Assembly (NCBI GenBank): GCA_964426895.1
Contig: CAYRSH010000017.1
Span: 1 to 26,520 of the forward strand
Length of the DNA: 26,520 nt
Direction: 5' to 3'
Source: Caldipriscus sp964426895
Lineage (GTDB): Bacteria > Hydrothermota > Hydrothermia > LBFQ01
A program made the translations under genes and the position numbers. This document shows, piece by piece, positions 16,766 to 24,211 of the stretch. The notes below the pieces were generated by a model. It had not been told where the DNA came from and ran no database searches. It saw nothing but the letters and a program-made list of their open reading frames with translations. How positions within the stretch are numbered: position 1 is the stretch's first letter; every line of letters starts with the position of its first letter.

Positions 16766-18340
16766 ATGCTAATGCTTTTAGGACAGATAACCTTGCCCAA
16801 TTGGGATGTGCTATTAACGAAGGAAAGAAAGAACGCTGTAATTAGGATAATATCGTTTGGTTTGCCAAAACTCAGGTCCGTTGGCGATGTCGTTGCTGAT
16901 TGGAATGTATCAACGGGTTCGGGTTTCTTCGTTGATAAAAACGGTACAATAATAACCAATAGTCATGTAATAAGGTCGGGTAAGGTTATAGCCGTGCTGT
17001 TAAGCGGCCCTACTGCAACGAACTTTAAAGAGTTAGTTGATAGGTTGTACTTCGCGGAAATCATATACGATGATCCGGATAACGATGTTGCCGTTTTAAA
17101 GATTACGGGGGAGAATTTCCCAACCCTAAGCCTTTCATCAAGGGAAACCTTGAATCAAGGGGAACCGGTAGCCGCCCTCGGGTACCCAGGGACATCTTAT
17201 CACGATAACGAGTTAAAGGTTATGTTTGGCTTTGTGGCCTCCGATGAAGATGCAAACCCCATTGCCTTAAATATGAGTGTAAATCCGGGAAATAGTGGGG
17301 GGCCTTTGATTGATAGGAATGGAAATGTTATTGGGGTGGTGTTTGCCAAAGAGGGAGGTGACAGGGAAGCGATATCGTATGCCGTACCCACCCATGTTGT
17401 TAAAAAGGTTTTGAGAAAGGTTGAACTCAGGGATTTCAAAGGAAAGTATGCGGGTACGGATATGTATGAGGCTTATGAGGAACTGGGAAGGGGTTTAATA
17501 AAGGCCCTTTTCTTTGAAGACTACGACGAGGCCATAACCCACGCCCAAAAGGCCATAGAAATAGACCCGGATTACGCGGAAGGGCATTTCTTTTACGGAT
17601 TTTTAGCCTATAAGTATAAGGCTTATAAGATAGCGCAAAGGGAGTACAACACCGCCTATAAACTCAAACCATCCCTGTTTGACGATAACTACAATAAGGA
17701 AACGGTTGAAAAACTTTTAAACCCTGAAAAGGAAGATACCACCGCAAAAGAAGAAACCGACGGGGAAACCTCGGGATCCGAAGGGAATAAAGGGGAAGCG
17801 GAAACCATAAGCGTTGAACCTCCCAAGCCCGTAAGCATTAGCATCAGTTATAAGAAAAAGAGAACGGTTGAAGCCGGTGTATATTTTGTGAGGGGTTATG
17901 CGAATAACTTCCTATACGGTGATAACACCTTACCCCCCGATGATAGGATGGAGGCATTCTTTGGAGTTGATTTAATGGTTTGGAATACAACGCTTTATGC
18001 CGTAAAGAATTCTTCTTTTGGGATAGGTTTTGGGGCACCGTTTGTAAGGTTCATAGCATTTGCAGGGGGATATGAGAGGCTCAGGTTTGAAGGGCTATAC
18101 AACTATAAATCCTTCAAACTCGCTATGGGTATAGGAATACTAAACGAAGGGGGTAAAAACCCCGCATCCCTTAGGTTCTCTTTAAATTACAAGTATAAGG
18201 ATACCCCTTGGATTTTGATGGTTTCCGCCGAAAGGATGAAGTTATCCGAAATATCAAAGGCTTTAAACGGTAAAACTAAGGAAGAAAGGAAAATAAACAC
18301 GCTATTCGGTTTGGGATTGGGCTTCAACCTTGAAATTTAG
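16766..18340 (+). CDS. HtrA/DegP-type serine protease with TPR and beta-rich C-terminal domain
   Basis: The trypsin-like protease domain (about 25-220) has the full catalytic triad: H67 in TNSHV, D107 in DNDVAVLK and S177 in NPGNSGGPL. No PDZ domain follows. Instead there are TPR-like helices (about 235-305, DEAITHAQKAIEIDPDYAEG), a charged E/T/G-rich linker (about 320-355), and a beta-rich segment from about 358 to the end (GLGLGFNLEI) that looks like part of an outer-membrane barrel. The combination is unusual. The first residues (MLMLLGQITLPN) are a poor, non-basic export signal. ATG 16766 is chosen over TTG 16760, which is too close to the -10; ATG 16772 is also possible. The 3' end overlaps the convergent membrane gene by 39 bases. 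Confidence 0.85.
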   Translation: MLMLLGQITLPNWDVLLTKERKNAVIRIISFGLPKLRSVGDVVADWNVSTGSGFFVDKNGTIITNSHVIRSGKVIAVLLSGPTATNFKELVDRLYFAEIIYDDPDNDVAVLKITGENFPTLSLSSRETLNQGEPVAALGYPGTSYHDNELKVMFGFVASDEDANPIALNMSVNPGNSGGPLIDRNGNVIGVVFAKEGGDREAISYAVPTHVVKKVLRKVELRDFKGKYAGTDMYEAYEELGRGLIKALFFEDYDEAITHAQKAIEIDPDYAEGHFFYGFLAYKYKAYKIAQREYNTAYKLKPSLFDDNYNKETVEKLLNPEKEDTTAKEETDGETSGSEGNKGEAETISVEPPKPVSISISYKKKRTVEAGVYFVRGYANNFLYGDNTLPPDDRMEAFFGVDLMVWNTTLYAVKNSSFGIGFGAPFVRFIAFAGGYERLRFEGLYNYKSFKLAMGIGILNEGGKNPASLRFSLNYKYKDTPWILMVSAERMKLSEISKALNGKTKEERKINTLFGLGLGFNLEI

Positions 18341-19462
18341 CAACTTGGGCTTTATGGCAAATATATCCAAACCATCCTTATCCTTAACCATCTCCCTATA
18401 AACATATGTCCTACCCGTCCAAGTTAGGCTTATATAAACCGCCAGACATACGAATATGAAAACAAAAAACCAGACGGAAAATACGATGGAAAATGTGTTG
18501 GTAAGCGGTGATGGTATGGGTGTGACGATGGGAACGAAAAACTCACGGGGTATAATAAGGGCGAGGTAGTGTGAGAGTAGGGGGTGGAGTTGTGGGAAAG
18601 AAACGAGGTCTATATTTGAATAAAGGATGAATTTCAGCCTTGGTGATATAAAGGTTAAAATTTTCATGGATAACAACACAGCCCTTAAAAATACATATGA
18701 AAACAGGGAAAAGGAGAAAATTTTAACCGCAAAGTTTATACCTTCCAAAAATATGGCCTTAACCAACCTCTCGTTTAAAATGGTAAAACCTTCATAAAAC
18801 AGGTCAAATGTATCCCCCTCCATAGATGTGGAAACTATGGGTCCAAAGATTATAACGCTCAAAAATCCCAAAAGTAGGTATAAAAACAGCGCACCCAAAG
18901 CAACCAGAAACGGAAAAACAATGATCAGTATTGCACCCGTTAAATAAAACAGGTTTCCGAAATTCCCCCAAAGAGAAATTAACAGATGAACTATAAGCAC
19001 TATTACAAAGGAGGAAATTACGGTTAGGGTTGATGTTATAAAAAGTCCGGATTTTTTAAACGATTCCTTTAAAGCATCCAAAAATGGATAAAAGGGGTCT
19101 CCCCTTTCGTCTTCTATAACAAACCTTGAAATCCCTATACCAGCAGAAAAGTATGAATAAATAACCCCATAAACGCCTAAGAACCATAAAACCTTTCCCC
19201 AAAAATTGAAAACCTCAAAATCTGTGGGAAACAACACATGTCCCCCCCTCTCCGGCAAATATTTTGGAAAGGTTTTAGCCCATATGGGTATGGGGAATAA
19301 ACCGTTTATCTCCCAAACCTTTGATAAATCCAGGCCCGATACATAATATGCCAAATATGTTAGTAAAGAATATAAAACCGCCCCTATTAAGACCCATATA
19401 AAGGCCAAAGAGATCTTTTTAACCGTTAAAGCCTTGTAAGGATAGTACAAAATCCCCTTCAC
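18302..19462 (-). CDS. Polytopic inner-membrane protein of unknown function
   Basis: I recognise no family. The 386 residues contain about seven or eight hydrophobic helices (roughly at residues 14-42, 90-110, 138-166, 171-212, 243-275 and 335-365, some long enough for two). A soluble loop of about 45 residues lies between the first two, and the C-terminal tail looks cytoplasmic. The GTG start overlaps the pyrB stop as GTGA and has GGAGG seven bases upstream, so it is the second gene of the pyrB operon. No transporter signature or catalytic motif could be picked out. A link to pyrimidine metabolism rests only on position. Confidence 0.7.
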   Translation of the reverse strand: MKGILYYPYKALTVKKISLAFIWVLIGAVLYSLLTYLAYYVSGLDLSKVWEINGLFPIPIWAKTFPKYLPERGGHVLFPTDFEVFNFWGKVLWFLGVYGVIYSYFSAGIGISRFVIEDERGDPFYPFLDALKESFKKSGLFITSTLTVISSFVIVLIVHLLISLWGNFGNLFYLTGAILIIVFPFLVALGALFLYLLLGFLSVIIFGPIVSTSMEGDTFDLFYEGFTILNERLVKAIFLEGINFAVKIFSFSLFSYVFLRAVLLSMKILTFISPRLKFILYSNIDLVSFPQLHPLLSHYLALIIPREFFVPIVTPIPSPLTNTFSIVFSVWFFVFIFVCLAVYISLTWTGRTYVYREMVKDKDGLDIFAIKPKLLNFKVEAQSQTE

Positions 19463-20376
19463 CTCATATCCTCCGCTTTTGCAAGTAAGTGATACAATAC
19501 GGACATTCTAACCGCAACGCCATTCCTAACCTGATCCAAAATTACAGTATTCTCCCTATGATTAACCTCCCAATCCATCTCAACACCCCAATTTACGGGG
19601 CCAGGATGCATAATAATAGTTTTCTCAGGAATCCTGTTTAGCCTCTCAACAGTTATACCCCAGAATTTTCTGTATTCCCTCACAGATGGTATAAACGATC
19701 CCTCCATCCTTTCCCTCTGAACCCTCAAAGCCATTATAACATCAACTTTATCAATATACTCGTCAAAATTTACGATTTTTGCCCCCAATTTTTCAAATTC
19801 CTTGGGTACAAGTGTTGGAGGACCACTAAAATAAACCTCGGAATTAAACTTTTTCCACAAAAACAGGTTTGACCTTGCAACCCTTGAATGCAAAATATCA
19901 CCAACTATGAGTATTTTTAAGTTTTCCAATTTTCCCAATTTTTTCCTCACCGTAAAAGCATCAAGCAAGGCCTGCGTTGGGTGTTCGTGCATACCATCAC
20001 CCGCATTTATAACGCTTGCATTTGTGTGCTTTGCCAAAAAGTGTGGTGTTCCCGGCGAAGAACTCCTTACAATTATTGCATCAATTTCCATAGATTGTAG
20101 GTTTAACAGTGTATCAAGTAGCGTCTCACCTTTTTGCATAGAAGATTTTGAAGGGGAGAAATTTACCGTATCGGCCGAAAGCCTTTTAGCGGCCAATTCA
20201 AAAGACATTTGCGTCCTCGTTGAGGGTTCAAGGAACATAAACAGAACCGTTTTACCTTTTAGCGTTGGCAATTTCTTAGAAGGTTGGTCCAAAACCTTTA
20301 AAAAGATCTCGGCGGTATCAAGGATTTTTAAAATATCTTTAACTTGCAGGGTTTCAATATCAAGTAAGTGTTTCAT
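19459..20376 (-). CDS. pyrB: Aspartate carbamoyltransferase catalytic subunit
   Basis: PyrB condenses carbamoyl phosphate with aspartate in the first committed step of pyrimidine synthesis. Its 305 residues carry the active-site motifs at positions matching the E. coli enzyme: S52-T-R-T55 in PSTRTQMSFE, K82 in QKGETLLDT, H132-P-T-Q in EHPTQALLDA, SRVARSN (R near 167) and LRVQRERM. In the 260s, HPGPVNWGVEMD replaces the usual NRGVE, an uncommon arginine-to-tryptophan change next to the substrate loop. No PyrI regulatory subunit is visible in the window. The ATG at 20376 lies 9 bases after a TAGAAT hexamer. Confidence 0.96.
   Translation of the reverse strand: MKHLLDIETLQVKDILKILDTAEIFLKVLDQPSKKLPTLKGKTVLFMFLEPSTRTQMSFELAAKRLSADTVNFSPSKSSMQKGETLLDTLLNLQSMEIDAIIVRSSSPGTPHFLAKHTNASVINAGDGMHEHPTQALLDAFTVRKKLGKLENLKILIVGDILHSRVARSNLFLWKKFNSEVYFSGPPTLVPKEFEKLGAKIVNFDEYIDKVDVIMALRVQRERMEGSFIPSVREYRKFWGITVERLNRIPEKTIIMHPGPVNWGVEMDWEVNHRENTVILDQVRNGVAVRMSVLYHLLAKAEDMR
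19470..19474 (-). promoter_or_regulatory. Shine-Dalgarno sequence of the membrane gene after pyrB
   Basis: GGAGG on the minus strand is seven bases before the GTG start at 19462 and lies within the end of pyrB. It is the second of the two clear ribosome binding sites in the window and supports the GTG start. Confidence 0.7.
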
Positions 20377-20385
20377 TAAGCCGTT

Positions 20386-20391
20386 ATTCTA
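20386..20391 (-). promoter_or_regulatory. -10 element of pyrB, leaderless type
   Basis: On the minus strand TAGAAT is followed by AACGGCTTA (9 bases) and the pyrB ATG. With no leader, neither a PyrR-bound attenuator nor a pyrimidine-sensing leader peptide could operate from this promoter. Confidence 0.55.
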
Positions 20392-20439
20392 TTCCCGAAA
20401 AGTTTGCAAATAGTCCTTTCGGATTTTTCATCAAAAACT

Positions 20440-20720
20440 TTACAACAGTTTTAATAGTGCAAACATCAGACCACCGAGGGCTATTACTTGCCCAATCCAA
20501 AACGCGAGCATCCACTTGACTATATCCCCCTTAAACTGATACACCTCCGACCTCAATTTCCCAATCCCGTCGTGCATTTCAGCCCGAAGTTTCCCAATTT
20601 CCTCCACCAGTCTCCTTGCAAACCTATCTTCTGCGGATTCTATAACACCTCAACAGGGGAATCAGTTGCTTCTTCACCCAACCCCTCCCTCAAAGACTTC
20701 GGTATGTTTATTATCGGCAT
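20440..20720 (-). pseudogene. Broken coiled-coil/membrane-anchor protein gene (DUF1640-like)
   Basis: Two pieces of one small protein lie in different frames. Piece 1 (20720-20640) reads from ATG: a start like MPIINIPKSLREGLGEEAT, then a premature TAG. Piece 2 (about 20649-20440) continues with ESAEDRFARRLVEEIGKLR, a coiled coil, then IVKWMLAFWIGQVIALGG, a membrane helix. Intact relatives that I recall from thermophiles and other bacteria have this order with roughly 10-15 more residues between the pieces. A small deletion with frameshift at about 20640-20649 explains it. The gene fills most of the 430-base gap between pyrB and nuoA. Its own -10 element is still present. Confidence 0.65.
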
Positions 20721-20728
20721 ATAACGGT

Positions 20729-20734
20729 ATTTTA
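20729..20734 (-). promoter_or_regulatory. -10 element of the broken coiled-coil gene
   Basis: TAAAAT on the minus strand is followed by ACCGTTAT (8 bases) and the ATG at 20720, the same layout as the intact genes. It supports this ATG as the original start. Confidence 0.45.
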
Positions 20735-20790
20735 AAGATGATTAATATGCCGGGGGATGGCAGGTTGAACAAACACGCAATTAACAACCT

Positions 20791-20796
20791 TAAAAT
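20791..20796 (+). promoter_or_regulatory. -10 element of the nuoA operon, leaderless type
   Basis: TAAAAT is followed by ACACAACTCT (10 bases) and the nuoA ATG at 20807. TTGAAC at 20765-20770 is a possible -35, but the spacing of 20 bases is long. Confidence 0.5.
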
Positions 20797-20806
20797 ACAC
20801 AACTCT

Positions 20807-21160
20807 ATGGAAGAACTTTGGAAGTTGGGTATAATGTTGTTAATAGCCATAGTGTTGGGTTATTCGGGTGTTGTTTTGTCTTTTATTTTGGGTCCAAAAA
20901 GGCCCAATAAGGAAAAGTTAGAACCCTACGAATCCGGGGTAAGACCCGGTAAATGGCCAAAAGGGAAACTTGCTGTAAAATACTTTTTGGTTGCGGTAAT
21001 ATTTTTAATTTTTGATGTTGAAGCTATACTGTTATTCCCTTGGGCATTGCATGTGGGGGATTTAAAGGTTTTGGCGGCATTGGAGGGAGGTTTCTTTATC
21101 TTGGTATTGTTGGTTGGTTATATATATGCTTGGGGTAAAGGTGCCATAAAGTGGTTATGA
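20807..21160 (+). CDS. nuoA: NADH-quinone oxidoreductase subunit A
   Basis: NuoA is a small membrane subunit of respiratory complex I, near the quinone channel. The 117-residue protein has three membrane helices and the family motifs EPYESGVRPGKWPKGK (with YES where many have YEC) and IFDVEAILLFPWA. I placed the start at ATG 20807 because it gives the normal family length and follows a -10 element by 10 bases; the frame is open further upstream, but that part has no membrane-protein character. Unusually, the next gene is dnaJ and not nuoB, so complex I genes are scattered in this genome or this is a lone copy. Confidence 0.93.
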   Translation: MEELWKLGIMLLIAIVLGYSGVVLSFILGPKRPNKEKLEPYESGVRPGKWPKGKLAVKYFLVAVIFLIFDVEAILLFPWALHVGDLKVLAALEGGFFILVLLVGYIYAWGKGAIKWL

Positions 21161-21161
21161 T

Positions 21162-22262
21162 ATGAGGGCGAATAAAAAGGATTATTACGAGATTCTTGGT
21201 GTTCCCCGTAATGCTACAAAAGAACAAATAGATGCCGCTTTTGCAAAATTGGCAATGCAATGGCATCCCGACAGGGTTCCACCGGAAAAAAAGGCGGAAG
21301 CGGAACAGAAGTTTAAAGAGATAAGCGAGGCTTATGCGGTGTTATCCGACCCCAAAAAGAGGGAAATGTATGATAGGGGTTGGGATCCCGATACCGGGGC
21401 ACCCGATATGGGTGTTGATTTCTCCGGTATGACCATAGACGAGATTTTAGAAAACATATTCGGAAGGGGATTTGGAGGGTTTGAAGATATATTTGAAACC
21501 TTTTTCGGGAGGGGTAGAAGGGTATATGAAGAGGTGGAAGACCTTGATGTCCATATGGATTTGGAATTGGATTTGGAAGAGATAGTTAAAGGAACCGAGA
21601 AAAGAATTAAATACACGAGAAAGGTTTTATGTCCGGTTTGTAGGGGTGAAGGTATAACCGACCCACATACCTGTCCCGTTTGTCATGGAACGGGTAGGAT
21701 TAGGAGGGCCAATAGGACTTTCATAGGTACATTTTATGTTGATACCGTTTGCTCAAACTGTGGGGGTAGGGGTATTAGTGGTAAAACCTGTTATAGGTGT
21801 GGGGGTAGAGGGTTTGTGTGGGAGGAGGTACAAAGGGTTGTAAATATACCACCCGGAGTTCTTAATGGGCAGAAAGTGGTTTATAGGAATTGGGGGCATG
21901 GAGGTAGAAGGGGAAGGGGGAGACTTGTTATCCATATAAAGGAGAAACCACATCCACAATACACGAGAAACCATAGAGACCTAATATACAACCTTGAAGT
22001 TGAACCCCCATTGGCCGTGTTGGGTGGCGAAACTGAGTTTGTACATTTAACCGGTGAAAGAATAAGGGTTAAAATCCCAGAGGGTTTGCAAAACGGAGAA
22101 ATATTCGCAAGGATTAAGGGTAAAGGTATTCCCGATCCTAATGGGGGAAGCGGTGACCTATTGGTAAAGGCAACTATAAAAGTACCACGCGGTATAAGTA
22201 AGGAGGAAAGGGAACTTTATAAAAAACTCTTAGAATTATCCAAGAAAAGAAATGAGGGTTGA
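21162..22262 (+). CDS. dnaJ: Chaperone protein DnaJ
   Basis: DnaJ delivers unfolded proteins to DnaK and stimulates its ATPase. The J domain (about 6-70) has H35-P-D37. A short, unusually acidic G/F-type linker follows (GFGGFEDIFETFFGRG). Four zinc-binding CxxCxGxG repeats begin at C157, C171, C197 and C210, then come the client-binding beta domains. At 366 residues it is a normal type I DnaJ. The ATG lies one base after the nuoA stop, without a Shine-Dalgarno sequence. No dnaK or grpE is in the window. The end overlaps the next gene by 11 bases. Confidence 0.95.
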   Translation: MRANKKDYYEILGVPRNATKEQIDAAFAKLAMQWHPDRVPPEKKAEAEQKFKEISEAYAVLSDPKKREMYDRGWDPDTGAPDMGVDFSGMTIDEILENIFGRGFGGFEDIFETFFGRGRRVYEEVEDLDVHMDLELDLEEIVKGTEKRIKYTRKVLCPVCRGEGITDPHTCPVCHGTGRIRRANRTFIGTFYVDTVCSNCGGRGISGKTCYRCGGRGFVWEEVQRVVNIPPGVLNGQKVVYRNWGHGGRRGRGRLVIHIKEKPHPQYTRNHRDLIYNLEVEPPLAVLGGETEFVHLTGERIRVKIPEGLQNGEIFARIKGKGIPDPNGGSGDLLVKATIKVPRGISKEERELYKKLLELSKKRNEG

Positions 22263-23001
22263 GGGGAAAGGCGTTATTATCACGGGGGCAACTTCCGGAA
22301 TAGGTTATTCCTTGGTTAGAAAACTCTACCAAAGAAATGCAAAGATTTTGGCCGTGGGCAGGGACGAAGGGGCATTAAAAAAATTAAAAGAAGAATTTCC
22401 CGAAATAAAAATTTTTAGGTTGGATTTAAGGGATGAAACCGCAAGAAAGGGTTTAATATCATCCGCTTATGAAATCCTTGATGGTGTTGATATTTTGATA
22501 AATAACGCAGGTGTGGGTTATTTTGGAAATCTTTTGTATTCCAATTGGGAAGATTTGCAGAGTGTAATGGAGGTTAATTTCTGGGCGCCTTTGGATTTGT
22601 CAATAGAATTCGCAAAGTTTAAAAACGGTGAAAAGGCCTTAATAGTTAATGTTATAAGCCTTATAGCATTTTTACCCTTGGCTAAATGGAACATTTATGC
22701 CGCTTCAAAATCCGCCGGGAGATTTATATTTATGGCTTTAAGGGAAGAGTTAAAGGACAAAGGGATAAAAATCATAAATGTTTATCCACCGGCGGTTAAA
22801 ACCCCATTTTTTGAAAAAACCCTTGGGGAAAAGCCCAAACCCGTTGGAAAAGCCATTTCACCCAATAAAGTTGCGGATAAAATAGTAAAGTCAATAATTC
22901 GGGAGAAAGAGGAGGTTTTTATATCCTTTGGGGATTTTTTGGTTTCAAAAATCCTCTCGCTGTTTTCACCCACCATTGTAAAAATTTACGGTTTTAAATG
23001 A
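22252..23001 (+). CDS. Short-chain dehydrogenase/reductase (classical SDR)
   Basis: A 249-residue NAD(P)-dependent oxidoreductase with the Rossmann motif TGATSGIG (about 11-18), NNAG (about 84-87) and the catalytic Ser (in VISLIAF) and YAASK tetrad, with the Ser 13 residues before the Tyr. An arginine in GRDEG after the second strand hints at NADP(H). The tail (SKILSLFSPTIVKIYGFK) is hydrophobic and basic, as in membrane-associated relatives of the YqjQ/DltE kind. The substrate is unknown. It overlaps dnaJ upstream and shares ATGA with the phosphatase gene downstream. Confidence 0.9.
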   Translation: MRVEGKGVIITGATSGIGYSLVRKLYQRNAKILAVGRDEGALKKLKEEFPEIKIFRLDLRDETARKGLISSAYEILDGVDILINNAGVGYFGNLLYSNWEDLQSVMEVNFWAPLDLSIEFAKFKNGEKALIVNVISLIAFLPLAKWNIYAASKSAGRFIFMALREELKDKGIKIINVYPPAVKTPFFEKTLGEKPKPVGKAISPNKVADKIVKSIIREKEEVFISFGDFLVSKILSLFSPTIVKIYGFK

Positions 23002-23759
23002 AAAGGCTAAAAATTGATGATTTTAAAAGGTTTGAAACCGTTTTGTGTGATTTGGATGGTGTTGTGTGGAGGGAGGAGGAAGTTATTTGGGAAAATGTTG
23101 AGGGTTTAAAGAGGTTAAAGGAAATGGGTAAAAAACTGGTGTTTTTAACCAACAACTCTACAAAAACGCCGGAGTATTATACCGAAAGGTTAAGGGATTT
23201 GGGTTTGTATCCCGACAAAGTTATAACCTCTTCTGTTGTTGCAGCGGACTACCTTTTTAAAATGGGTATAAAAAGGGTTTTTGTCATAGGTGAGAACGGA
23301 TTAATTGAACCTTTAAAAAGTAAAGGTATAACAACGGATGAGGTTAATCCCGAGGCGGTTGTAGTGGGTTTGGATAGGAATTTTAGCTATGAGAAACTGA
23401 AAAAAGCGGCAAATTTTGTTTATAGGGGATTAACATTTATAGCCACAAATATGGATGCCCATATAAAAAAATCCGATGAGATTTTACCCGGAGCCGGCTC
23501 TTTGGTTTCGGCTATATCATTCGCTTCGGGGAGAGAACCGGATGCCGTTATGGGAAAACCAAACCCTTATATTTACGAGTTTGTAGGGAATGTTGAAAGT
23601 GCAATAGTAATGGGGGATAGGCTGGATACGGATATTCTTGGCGGTAATAGGTTAAACATACCCACGGTTTTAGTTTTAACGGGCGTTCATACCCTTGAAG
23701 ATGTGGAAAGGTTGAAGATATTCCCCACATATTTTGTAGAAAACCTATCCAAGATATAA
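22998..23759 (+). CDS. HAD-superfamily phosphatase, class IIA (NagD/phosphoglycolate-phosphatase-like)
   Basis: The 253 residues contain the HAD motifs in order: CDLDGVVW (nucleophile Asp and acid Asp near residues 18 and 20), FLTNNSTKTPEYY, GKPNP with the motif III lysine, and MGDRLDTDILGG. The C2a cap domain between motifs II and III places it in class IIA with NagD, AraL and phosphoglycolate or p-nitrophenyl phosphatases. The natural substrate cannot be told; clean-up of damaged or toxic sugar phosphates is a known role for relatives. It is the last gene of the nuoA operon. Confidence 0.9.
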   Translation: MKRLKIDDFKRFETVLCDLDGVVWREEEVIWENVEGLKRLKEMGKKLVFLTNNSTKTPEYYTERLRDLGLYPDKVITSSVVAADYLFKMGIKRVFVIGENGLIEPLKSKGITTDEVNPEAVVVGLDRNFSYEKLKKAANFVYRGLTFIATNMDAHIKKSDEILPGAGSLVSAISFASGREPDAVMGKPNPYIYEFVGNVESAIVMGDRLDTDILGGNRLNIPTVLVLTGVHTLEDVERLKIFPTYFVENLSKI

Positions 23760-23765
23760 CACCTT

Positions 23766-23771
23766 TACAAT
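23766..23771 (+). promoter_or_regulatory. -10 element of the OsmC-like gene, leaderless type
   Basis: TACAAT, 6 bases after the phosphatase stop, is followed by ACCCACCT (8 bases) and the ATG at 23780. The ACCC discriminator matches the YceI and lytic transglycosylase promoters. No clear -35 is seen. Confidence 0.55.
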
Positions 23772-23779
23772 ACCCACCT

Positions 23780-24211
23780 ATGGCGATAATTAGAAAATCA
23801 TCGGCTGTATGGTATGGAGGTTTAAAGGATGGTAAAGGGAAAATGGTTGTGGGTAAGGGGTGGTTTGAGGGCCCCTTCACCTTTGCTTCAAGGTTTGAGA
23901 GTGGTGAGGGTACAAACCCCGAGGAGTTAATAGCAGCAGCGCATGCGGGTTGTTTTAGTATGGCCTTATCCGCAACCTTGGAGAGGAACGGTTATAAGGT
24001 TAACGAGATTTCAACGGAAGCGGAAGTTTATTTGGAGGTGAAGGAAGAGGGTCCGAGAATTACAAAAATCGTTTTAAATACTAAGGCAAAGGTTGAGGGT
24101 ATAGATAGGGAAACATTTTTAAACTTTGCGGAGCAGGCAAAAAAGGGTTGCCCGGTATCGGTTGCCTTGGGAGGTGTTCCGGAAATAGTTCTTAACGCCG
24201 AACTCCTTTAA
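23780..24211 (+). CDS. osmC: OsmC-type organic hydroperoxide peroxidase
   Basis: OsmC/Ohr proteins reduce organic hydroperoxides with a cysteine pair. Here C58 in AAAHAGCFSMAL and C124 in AKKGCPVSVAL are the peroxidatic and resolving cysteines, and R38 and E48/E49 (in FASRFESG and NPEEL) are the usual activating residues. At 143 residues, with the N-terminal AVWYGGLKDGKGKM region, it fits the OsmC branch better than Ohr. It has its own promoter, and its stop overlaps the next start by one base (TAATG). Confidence 0.93.
   Translation: MAIIRKSSAVWYGGLKDGKGKMVVGKGWFEGPFTFASRFESGEGTNPEELIAAAHAGCFSMALSATLERNGYKVNEISTEAEVYLEVKEEGPRITKIVLNTKAKVEGIDRETFLNFAEQAKKGCPVSVALGGVPEIVLNAELL

Noticed and set aside
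19907..20413. 168-residue plus-strand open frame opposite pyrB
   Set aside because: pyrB is conserved throughout on the other strand; the frame is a shadow.
20488..20724. 78-residue proline-rich plus-strand open frame
   Set aside because: It is the complement of the broken coiled-coil gene, whose minus-strand pieces are recognisable protein.
20666..20806. Longer nuoA start upstream of 20807
   Set aside because: The added residues have no membrane-protein character and lie upstream of the -10 element; NuoA has normal length from ATG 20807.
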